Origin: UBA1081 sp964443825
GTDB taxonomy: Bacteria; Bacillota; Clostridia; Oscillospirales; Acutalibacteraceae
Direction: 5' to 3'
NCBI GenBank assembly: GCA_964443825.1
Contig: CAYUEV010000040.1
Coordinates: 1-14,306, forward strand
Length of the DNA stretch: 14,306 nt
Made by a program: the position numbers and the translations under genes. This document shows, in pieces, positions 1 through 6,208 of the stretch. Positions within the stretch are counted from its first letter, which is position 1. Every line of letters starts with the position of its first letter. The notes under the pieces are model-generated. The model did not search any database. It was not told the DNA's origin and was given only the letters and a program-made list of their open reading frames with translations.

Positions 1-121
1 GATTCGTCATCTGTTTTTTTATCCCTTACTGTAACACATCTATTGTAAACCTACATATATCGGAATTAGGTATTAGACATTAGACCGTAAAACGGTTAAT
101 TTCGCCACAACATCGGGAAAC

Positions 122-148
122 GATTAGCGATTAGAGATTAGAGATTAC
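122..148. repeat. Tandem 7-base GATTAGA/GATTAGC repeat
   Basis: Three head-to-tail 7-mers are visible: GATTAGC (122-128), GATTAGA (129-135) and GATTAGA (136-142). A partial fourth, GATTAC, follows at 143-148. The same words recur in a degenerate form around 180-360 and again at 14209-14238 near the other end of the window. The function is unknown. The pattern suggests a dispersed intergenic repeat of this genome rather than anything coding. Confidence 0.75.
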
Positions 149-304
149 GATCGGAATTTTCCCGCGCAGAGTTTACTAAAAACTAAATGCACTCTCCGAA
201 TTTTAGCGATTAGCTTAGAGGATAATTATTATAATTTTATCCGTTTTACTAAATACTATGTACTGACCACTAAACACTAAAAAAGCATGGCATGCAGTTA
301 GATC

Positions 305-334
305 TTGACAAAATAATTGTGTCGAAAATTCTAA
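305..334 (+). promoter_or_regulatory. Weak candidate promoter upstream of the acylation cluster
   Basis: A perfect -35 box TTGACA lies at 305-310. The best -10 candidate is a poor TTCTAA at 329-334, with an 18-base spacer. If real, it once drove the DHHW operon, but the IS630/IS110 insertion now puts about 2.7 kb between it and the first gene. Confidence 0.3.
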
Positions 335-498
335 ATGTTAAATTCTAATCACTGATTACTATTCGCTGTTCACTAAAAAAAGTGCTTGATTTTTACTGTC
401 TTTATGTTAAAACATAGGTAAAAGTATTGCTATTGAATATAGATATTGATTTTGAAAAAAATTAAAAAAATATATACAATAGCCTTTTTAATCTTGTA

Positions 499-527
499 GT
501 AAACGACATAAGTAAATTTACTTTGAG
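499..527 (+). repeat. Left terminal inverted repeat of the IS630-like element
   Basis: The outer ten bases GTAAACGACA match the right repeat exactly, and the next 19 match in part (about 13 of 19). TA at 497-498 is the left copy of the target duplication. Confidence 0.88.
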
Positions 528-985
528 ACCAAGATGATATTATAGCATACCGCGCTCGGAGGCGTAGCATATATGAATAATCGTAAGCATAAAAACAATT
601 TGGAAGAACTCCTCAACTAAGGTAAAGAAATTATGTCGTCATCGAATTAGTCGCATTTCTATTTTAAGGCATTTGATGCAAACATGGCTCTTTTCAGTTT
701 CCGGCATCCGAAACTGGGAAACGACCGACATCAACAAGGTTTTTGTACCGGTTGGCTCAAGATCATTGATAAAAAGTTGTTCGACGCGTTAAAACCAAAT
801 AGGCGTACCGTAAGGCCATCGAAATTGATTGATGTGCAAAGGTAAAACATCGAACGTGTCTTGCAATCCAGCCCAGACGATTACGGTTACAAACTCTTGG
901 ACTGGTCGAGTCTGTTAGTCTACATTTCTGATGTTTTTTGGTATCACGATGAGCATATACCAATGCTGGCATCTGTTCCGCGAAT

Positions 986-995
986 CCCCCCCCCC
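986..995. repeat. C10 homopolymer in the IS630 remnant
   Basis: Ten consecutive C lie in the transposase remnant, where the family would encode a short linker before the LIR...YPSKGYED stretch. It looks like a tract that has grown by slippage. It is one of three G/C runs of nine or ten bases in about 3.8 kb. Confidence 0.85.
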
Positions 996-1189
996 TTATC
1001 AGACTACAGCTGTACCCTTCCAAAGGATACGAGGATACGGAAGGATACTCTGCGTTTTAAAAACGTTCTGAAATAGATACAGACGAATCTCTGATTTTGG
1101 TCTGTTAAGACCAAGCTCGCTTTCAGATTCAGACCACAGTTACCTCAGCTCGGTAAAAAAGCGGCGCACTGACTGTTAAATCCTTGTAT

Positions 1190-1425
1190 TATAGAGTAGT
1201 AGTTATTAGCGACCCTCTCCAAGGTCATGTGCTACACTGTAGAGGATACTGTGGATTGGTTTTTGCACTCCTACCGCACAGACGGTTCCGGAAAGGCTCC
1301 GACCACAGCCCTTTGCTGTTTTGTTGATCAGTTAGATACCGCCAGACGGTTTATGTAGAACAAGGTTACAAGGCAAAGTGTTCTGTGGATGCAGCATCAT
1401 AAATTATCATACTGGAGGTATCACT
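1190..1425 (+). ncRNA. Candidate IS110 bridge (seek) RNA region
   Basis: IS110-group elements transcribe a structured guide RNA from the non-coding part ahead of the transposase gene, and that is the position of this stretch. Several short hairpins are visible: CCTCT (1214-1218) with AGAGG (1241-1245); CTGTG (1249-1253) with CACAG (1277-1281), plus inner GGT/ACC; ACAGC (1305-1309) with GCTGT (1315-1319); and ACCG (1338-1341) with CGGT (1347-1350). GGAAAGG at 1290-1296 is complementary to CCTTTCC, the sequence across the reconstructed insertion site. The RNA's ends and the loop assignments are inferred, not shown. Confidence 0.5.
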
Positions 1426-2604
1426 ATGGTTTGCGTTGGGATCGATGTCGCAAAGGATAAGCACGACTGCTTTATCCTCAGCTCGGAAGGTGAAGTCCTG
1501 ACCGACGTGTTCACCATTGCCAACAACCGGGAAGACTTCGAGACGCTGTTGCAGCGGATCCAGTCCTGTACCCGCCCTCAGGACAACATAAAAGTAGGGC
1601 TTGAGGCTACCGGACACTACAGCTACAACATCCTCGGGTTTCTTCTCGACAAAGGTCTGACGACCTACGTCATCAACCCGCTGCACACCAATCTCTACCG
1701 GAAAAGTCTCAGCCTTCGCCAGACTAAGACCGACCGCATCGATGCTCGGACGATTGCAACTATGCTCATGTCTGATGTGAACCTCAAGTCCTACACAGAC
1801 ACAGCATACCACAACGAGGAGCTAAAGTCACTCACAAGATACCGATTCGACAAAGTCAGGGAACGGGCAAAGCTCAAACAATCCGTCTCTCGTTTAGTCA
1901 ACATCCTGTTCCCAGAACTGGATCCGCTGCTGCCGACACTGCACATGGCGTCTGTTTATGCTTTGCTCACCGAGTTCCCCGGTGCGGCTCAGATCGCCGC
2001 CGCCAATTTGACACACTTGAAAACTTTGCTTTCCGACGCCTCAAAAGGACGCTATGGCCGTGAGAAAGCTGCTGAGATCCGGGAGATCGCCCGGCGTTCT
2101 ATCGGCTCCGCCATGCCTGCGAAGTCGTTGGAGCTTCAGCACACGATCCGCTTGATCCGTGAGATAGACAAAGAGATCGAGGAGGTCAAGGCCGCCAATA
2201 AAGGCGATCATTGACGAGATGACTCCGCCAATCCTCACGATTCCCGGCGTCGGCTACCGCATGGGCGTCATGATTCTGGCTGAGATTGGGGACTTCTCCC
2301 GTTTCGATTCGCCGGATAAACCCCTGGCCTATGCCGGACTCTCTCCGTCTACCTACGAATCCGGCAAACGGAAGGTCTCGTGTGCTTATGTCCATATGGA
2401 GAAGCGTGGCTCACGCTATCTCCGCTATGCCCTTTTCAATGCCGCCAAATATGTCTGTCACCGGGAGCCGTCTTTCGCCGCATACCTTGCTAAGAAACGG
2501 TCTGAGGATAAACATACAATGTCGCTGTCTCTCACGCCGCTAAGAAGCTTGTGAGGCTGATTTTCGCCCTACAGACTTCCGGGAAAGCATTCCAGCCGAC
2601 CTGA
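1426..2604 (+). pseudogene. IS110-family transposase with two one-base frame changes
   Basis: The start is ATG 1426, after GGAGG at 1414-1418. The N-terminal RuvC-like DEDD domain is clear: GIDVAKDKHD near the start, an EATGHYS block, and KTDRIDA with its paired Asp. The C-terminal domain has PPILTIPGVGYRMG and LSPSTYESG, which holds the likely catalytic Ser, then HMEKRGSRYLRYALFNA. The first frame stops at 2214; the protein continues one frame over from about 2195 (KAIIDEM). A second change near 2512-2516 (an apparently missing T after AAACAT) returns to the first frame, giving VAVSHAAKKLVRLIFALQ and a stop at 2602-2604. The total span is 393 codons including the stop, close to the usual size. 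It is probably inactive. Sequencing error or recoding is less likely but not excluded. Confidence 0.85.
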
Positions 2605-2648
2605 CAGTTTGCCGCTTATTCCGCTTAGAGTGCCCACCCGGACGCTCT

Positions 2649-2668
2649 GGGTTTTTGTACCCTTTTTT
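2649..2668 (+). terminator. Intrinsic terminator at the IS110 right end
   Basis: GGGT (2649-2652) pairs with ACCC (2659-2662) and is followed directly by six T (2663-2668). Another stem just upstream, AGAGTG (2627-2632) with CGCTCT (2643-2648), could stack on it. It lies after the transposase stop and before the element's right end. Confidence 0.55.
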
Positions 2669-2779
2669 CCGCTCTCATCAAGTCACAGCTTTTTCCGTTT
2701 TTAGACCTTGACTTTTAATAGTTGGTCTTTCCCAAAAAAAATTGAACGTGTTTTGTAGCACCTCTATCATTTCCGAGAC

Positions 2780-2789
2780 GGGGGGGGGG
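2780..2789. repeat. G10 homopolymer in the IS630 remnant
   Basis: Ten consecutive G lie just before the VTRPEKF block of the transposase remnant, where family members usually have a Thr-Gly-Glu type stretch. An original run of about four G has apparently grown. Confidence 0.85.
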
Positions 2790-3137
2790 AATCATCTGTC
2801 ACAAGACCTGAAAAATTCAATTACAAGACCACCATTGAAGTCGTCTCCTGGAAGGAAACAGCATACCTTGGCGGCGGATAATGCTCTGTGGCGCAAAAAA
2901 AAATAACGTATCTTATGCTCGAGGAGTTTTCCGGAGTATATGGATATTCGTGAAAAGTCGATTTTGTTAAGTTGCCGCCATATTGCCGGATTTAAATCCA
3001 TCGAACAGACTCGGAGAATCACACTCAATGAGAATATGCGCAACGTATTTTGGCGCATTGTCCGAATTGAAATATACTGTCAATAAAGTGTTTGAAGCAT
3101 AGTGTAAGCCTAGTGATCAACTAAAGATATTGTGCAG

Positions 3138-3166
3138 CTTTAAGTAACATTAATTTTGTCGTTTAC
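3138..3166 (-). repeat. Right terminal inverted repeat of the IS630-like element
   Basis: This is the inverted partner of 499-527, followed by TA at 3167-3168. It also contains the TTG (3156-3158) at which the longest open frame of the downstream DHHW gene begins, so the IS end now supplies that gene's only obvious near-cognate start. Confidence 0.88.
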
Positions 3167-4445
3167 TATAGTTTACGCGATATTCGTTTCCGCCGTAATT
3201 CCGAGAGTTCCTGAAACTGTAGATAAGATCTTGGGAAGAGACGACGCGCGGTCTTCTTATACTGGTGAAAATGAATATCCATTTTCAAATCAGTCTTCTG
3301 ACAATGAAGCCGCTCTTTCGGGCGGCAGACTTATAGTAGCTATTAAAAACATGATAAACAACGTGTCTTACTTTGACTACAAGGTTGACGAAATTGAGAA
3401 GAAAGTTACAGATATTATGAATTCCGAATCTTACATTTTCGGAATTCCGCTTTTGCATTTGAACAGAGCGTGGAGTAAATATATATGCGGTATGAATATG
3501 ACTACGGCGCAGTCGGGTTCCGTTTTAAACGGCGAAACAGTTTTAGAACTTGGGAACGGATACCTTACTTTTTATACCCCTGTTGACGACGCCGCCGCTG
3601 ATAACGTCAAAAAATTAAGCGATTTTCAAAAGAAAATTGAATCGGAGGGGAGAGATTTTCTTTTTTTTAAAGTTCCTCATAAAACGGGGGAACTGTCGGA
3701 CGATTATATGGGGGCTATAAAAGATAACGCCATCCAGAAAGAGAAATATCAGAACGAGCTTATCAGAAAATATAATATTAACTGCGTTTATTGTAAAGAT
3801 TATATGGAAAATGAGGGCTTAGATAATGATTCATCTTATTTTATAACCGATCATCACTGGACGCCGGAAGCGGGTCTTAAAGCCTGCGGGTATTTAGCCG
3901 ACGCCTTAAATAAAACGGCGGGGTACAAAATAGATACTTCCATATTCGACGAGGAGAATTACAATATAGAAACAGAGGAGGATTCATTTTTAGGTAGTCA
4001 AGGACGGAAAGTTACGAGAGTTTATACGCGACCCGAAGATTTTCCCGTTGTAGTTCCTAAATATAAAACCAACCTTACCGTTTTTCTTGGAGCTCTTAAT
4101 AAAACTCTTACCGGCGGCATAAGCGAGACTTTGTTTAATTATGATATGCTAAAGGGAAAAAGCGTATACGACAGGTGGCAATTTCATTTTTATGGTTACG
4201 GCGATCAGTCTTTAGTGGAAATTCACAACAATAACCTTAAAGACGGAAAGAGAATACTTGTTTTAAAGGAGTCTTACGCCAACTTTATTTACCCTTATAT
4301 GTGCGGCTTCGCCGAAGACGTCGACGTTATAGATCTAAGACATTTTAAAGGGAGCGTAAACGCCTACATAGAAAAGAACGATCCCGATACGGTCGTGATG
4401 ATATACAGCCATATTCCCGACGTCGAGGTATTAACTAAAGAATAA
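3156..4445 (+). CDS. DHHW/AlgJ-like exported protein, 5' end replaced by IS630
   Basis: The frame encodes 429 residues with a short hydrophobic N-terminal stretch (TIVYAIFVSAVIP) and then a long extracytoplasmic domain. ITDHHW at about 230-235 is the signature of the DHHW family, relatives of AlgJ/AlgX that work with MBOAT proteins in polysaccharide O-acylation. LVLKESYAN, with Ser near 373, resembles the late Ser motif of these SGNH-like folds. The four genes from here to 7698 are co-directional. The start is odd: TTG 3156 lies inside the IS630 right repeat, has no visible ribosome binding site, and follows a stop at 3141-3143. The native basic N-terminus is missing and may be the LKKIKKIYTIAFLIL left at 452-496. 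The rest of the frame is intact, so either loss is recent or the gene is still translated from a new start. The family call is firm; the acyl group and polymer are unknown. Confidence 0.78.
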   Translation: MSFTIVYAIFVSAVIPRVPETVDKILGRDDARSSYTGENEYPFSNQSSDNEAALSGGRLIVAIKNMINNVSYFDYKVDEIEKKVTDIMNSESYIFGIPLLHLNRAWSKYICGMNMTTAQSGSVLNGETVLELGNGYLTFYTPVDDAAADNVKKLSDFQKKIESEGRDFLFFKVPHKTGELSDDYMGAIKDNAIQKEKYQNELIRKYNINCVYCKDYMENEGLDNDSSYFITDHHWTPEAGLKACGYLADALNKTAGYKIDTSIFDEENYNIETEEDSFLGSQGRKVTRVYTRPEDFPVVVPKYKTNLTVFLGALNKTLTGGISETLFNYDMLKGKSVYDRWQFHFYGYGDQSLVEIHNNNLKDGKRILVLKESYANFIYPYMCGFAEDVDVIDLRHFKGSVNAYIEKNDPDTVVMIYSHIPDVEVLTKE

Positions 4446-4502
4446 AGCGCGATTTCGTGATTTCGTTAAATTCAGACGCTTATTCGCAAGGATTTTATTA
4501 AG

Positions 4503-5960
4503 ATGGTTTTTTCCGATTCGGTATTTTTGTTTTTATTTTTGCCTATCGCGACGCTGATTTATTATTTGCCTTTTTGTAAAAATATAAAGTTTCGCAATAT
4601 TTGGCTTTTGCTTGTTTCTCTTTTCTTTTACGCCTGGGGAGAGCCTTTTTACGTTTTTCTAATGGCGGCGTCAATAGTCGTAAACTGGCTCTTGGGTTTG
4701 ATTTTATCGAAGCGCTCCGGCGGGCGAACGGGGGGGGGCAGACTAATAGTCGCCTTAAGCTGCGTTTATAATCTCGGAACGCTGTTTATATTTAAATACT
4801 TAAACTGGCTTCTTGACAGTTTTCATATTATAGAAGGGGGCTTTAGCTTTTTAGCCCTCCCTATCGGTATATCTTTTTATACTTTTCAGGCTTTGTCATA
4901 CGTAATAGACGTATACAGGGGTCATGAAAAAGCCCAGAAAAATATAATAAACGTAGGGCTTTATATCGCGTTTTTCCCTCAGCTCATAGCCGGTCCCATA
5001 GTGCGTTACGGCTCTGTCGCGGAACAGATAGAAAACAGAACTCATACTTTTGAAAATTTTAGCGCGGGCGCGTGGCGTTTTACAATAGGGCTTTCAAAAA
5101 AGCTTATTCTCGCCAATCAGCTTGCGAGCGTCGCCGACCTTACCTTTGGCGGGGCGGGGCGGGAACTTTCAGTCGCCTTGTCCTGGATCGGCGCGTTGTC
5201 TTTTATGCTCCAGATTTACTACGATTTTTCGGGTTATTCCGATATGGCGATAGGATTAGGGCTTATGTTCGGATTCAAGTTCCCCGAAAACTTCAACTAC
5301 CCTTATATATCCAAATCGGTTACGGAATATTGGAGAAGATGGCATATCTCATTAGGCTCATGGTTCAGGGACTACTTATACTACCCCTTGTCTTTAGGTC
5401 CGGGCGTCAAAATAAGAAAAGCCGTTCTTAAAAAGACGAACAGAAAAACGGCGGCGGCGGTAAGCTCTTTCTTTACGCTTTTTATAGTGTGGATTTCCAC
5501 GGGCATATGGCACGGGGCTAACTGGACGTTCGTCGTGTGGGGACTTATACAGTTTATTTGCATATACCTTGAACAGTACAAAAAACCGCTTAAAAACAAA
5601 AAAGCCGACAATATTTTGGGCTTTGTATCCACATTTTTTATTGTGCTTTTGGGAAAAGTAATATTTAAAGCGGACAGTTTAAGCGCGGCGTTCTCTTATT
5701 ACGGATCCATGTTCCATTTAAACGGGAACAAGTGGGGCGACAGAACCGCCTTATACTGGCTTGGGCAGTATAAGCTCTTTTTAGTCGCCGGAATAATATT
5801 TATATTCCCGATAGCTAAAAAAATAAGTGAAAAAGTCCCTCCAAAATGGGAAAAAGCTTACGATATATTAAGAGTGATTTCCATGGCGGCGCTCTTTGTT
5901 CTCGATATAACTTACGCCATGGCGGGAACTTACAACCCGTTTATATATTTTAATTTTTAA
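4503..5960 (+). CDS. MBOAT-family membrane O-acyltransferase (DltB/AlgI type)
   Basis: This polytopic membrane protein of 485 residues has about ten or more hydrophobic segments. It starts at ATG 4503 with AAGGA at 4488-4492. Family marks include ALPIGISFYTFQALSYVID, QLIAGPIVRY, YDFSGYSDMAIGLGLMFG, EYWRRWHISLGSWFRDYLYYP and IWHGANWTF, whose His (residue 337) is the expected catalytic residue. MBOAT proteins of this branch pass an acyl group from a cytoplasmic donor across the membrane to a surface polymer. An acyl carrier protein and an AMP-forming ligase follow directly, so the donor is likely a carrier thioester, as in DltB, rather than acetyl-CoA. A run of nine G (4730-4738) lies in codons 76-79, in a cytoplasmic-type loop (SGGRTGGGR). 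Gain or loss of one G would shift the frame early. The family assignment is secure; the acyl group is not known. Confidence 0.92.
   Translation: MVFSDSVFLFLFLPIATLIYYLPFCKNIKFRNIWLLLVSLFFYAWGEPFYVFLMAASIVVNWLLGLILSKRSGGRTGGGRLIVALSCVYNLGTLFIFKYLNWLLDSFHIIEGGFSFLALPIGISFYTFQALSYVIDVYRGHEKAQKNIINVGLYIAFFPQLIAGPIVRYGSVAEQIENRTHTFENFSAGAWRFTIGLSKKLILANQLASVADLTFGGAGRELSVALSWIGALSFMLQIYYDFSGYSDMAIGLGLMFGFKFPENFNYPYISKSVTEYWRRWHISLGSWFRDYLYYPLSLGPGVKIRKAVLKKTNRKTAAAVSSFFTLFIVWISTGIWHGANWTFVVWGLIQFICIYLEQYKKPLKNKKADNILGFVSTFFIVLLGKVIFKADSLSAAFSYYGSMFHLNGNKWGDRTALYWLGQYKLFLVAGIIFIFPIAKKISEKVPPKWEKAYDILRVISMAALFVLDITYAMAGTYNPFIYFNF
4730..4738. repeat. G9 tract inside the MBOAT coding sequence
   Basis: Nine G span the end of a Thr codon, two Gly codons and part of a third. 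In frame it encodes TGGG. Runs of this length are prone to slippage, and one-base changes would truncate the acyltransferase near residue 80. Confidence 0.9.
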
Positions 5961-5974
5961 AAAAGGTGAAAAAG

Positions 5975-6208
5975 ATGGACGAAAGAGAAAGAATAGAAGC
6001 TTTACTAAAAGAGGTTTTCCCGGAAATCGACTTTAACTCGTCAAACCGCTTGGTGGACGACGGGATACTCGATTCCATTTCAATAATCACGCTTGTGTCG
6101 GAACTTTCGATGGAGTTTAATATTACGTTCGATATAGACGAAATAACGCCTGAAAACTTAAACTCTTTAGACGCTATAGTCGACACGGTTAAAAGGCTCG
6201 AAAAATGA
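5975..6208 (+). CDS. Small acyl carrier protein (DltC-like role)
   Basis: This is a 77-residue acidic protein of four-helix carrier type. LDSIS places the phosphopantetheine attachment Ser at residue 34, between an acidic turn (DDGILD) and helix II (IITLVSELSMEF). The C-terminal part, ITPENLNSLDAIVDTVKRL, is typical of helix III-IV. I chose ATG 5975 because AAGGTG (5963-5968) then works as its ribosome binding site; the GTG at 5966 lies within that site. It follows the MBOAT stop by 14 bases and overlaps the ligase start by four (ATGA). The ligase next door probably loads it, and the MBOAT probably unloads it. It is not a copy of the fatty-acid AcpP as far as can be read, but the acyl group cannot be told from sequence. 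Confidence 0.88.
   Translation: MDERERIEALLKEVFPEIDFNSSNRLVDDGILDSISIITLVSELSMEFNITFDIDEITPENLNSLDAIVDTVKRLEK

Larger units (their letters stand above)
1..496. other. AT-rich intergenic region with GATTAGA-like repeats
   Basis: No credible gene is visible here. The stretch is AT-rich and holds many short words such as GATTAG, ACTAAA and TACTA, with stops in all frames. It ends at the TA dinucleotide where the IS630-like element begins. It probably carried the original promoter and 5' end of the interrupted DHHW gene. From TTG 452 a frame reads LKKIKKIYTIAFLIL up to the insertion point, a basic-plus-hydrophobic start typical of a membrane anchor. No good ribosome binding site precedes it, and it is one base out of frame with the rest of the gene. 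Confidence 0.6.
1183..2729 (+). mobile_element. IS110-family element inserted in the IS630 transposase gene
   Basis: The element carries a DEDD-type IS110 transposase gene and has no inverted repeats, as is normal for the family. I placed its ends from the interrupted IS630 gene. The left flank reads TVKS (to about 1182), and joining it at CTT (1183-1185 / 2727-2729) to the right flank restores TVKSFP followed by Lys residues, as expected at this point of an IS630 transposase. The shared CT(T) fits the CT core used by characterised IS110 relatives such as IS621. The length is about 1.54 kb. Its coding part is richer in G+C than the surrounding AT-rich DNA. The exact ends are uncertain by a few bases. 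Confidence 0.8.
573..3102 (+). pseudogene. IS630-family transposase remnant, split by IS110
   Basis: The start is ATG 573, preceded by GGAGG at 558-562. Translating across frames gives family hallmarks in the right order. A helix-turn-helix part reads WLKIIDKKLFDALKP and RPSKLIDVQR (753-842), with an in-frame TAA at 843. Then come SPDDYGY (870-890) and YPSKGYEDTE near 1013-1043. The first catalytic Asp is in DQARFQ (1109-1126) just after a TAA. On the far side of IS110 are RPEKFNYKTTIE, the second Asp in DNALWR (2877-2894), LPPY (2972-2983), PDLNP (2986-3000) and the third acidic residue in IE (3000-3005). At least five frame changes and several stops show that it is long dead. The short open frame at 861-1076 is only a fragment of it. 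Confidence 0.88.
499..3166 (+). mobile_element. Decayed IS630-family element, interrupted by an IS110 element
   Basis: The ends are inverted repeats. GTAAACGACA (499-508) is matched perfectly by TGTCGTTTAC (3157-3166), and the match extends to about 23 of 29 positions inward. Each end is bordered by TA (497-498 and 3167-3168), the target duplication expected of the IS630/Tc1-mariner group. Removing the inserted IS110 (about 1.54 kb) leaves about 1.12 kb, the usual size of such elements. Remnants of a DDE transposase run through the element in the same orientation. They hold several single-base frame changes and stops, so the element cannot make its own transposase. It sits in the 5' end of the DHHW gene. 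Confidence 0.9.

Noticed and set aside
122..148. CRISPR-like array
   Set aside because: The units are 7 bases with no spacers; this is a short tandem repeat only.
861..1076. Separate 71-residue gene
   Set aside because: It is one frame fragment of the broken IS630 transposase (SPDDYGY block) with stops and frame changes on both sides.
2792..3058. Reverse-strand frame of 88 codons
   Set aside because: It is the complement of the C-terminal IS630 transposase remnant, which has clear DDE motifs on the + strand.
5966..5974. GTG start for the carrier protein
   Set aside because: The GTG is part of the AAGGTG ribosome binding site for ATG 5975.
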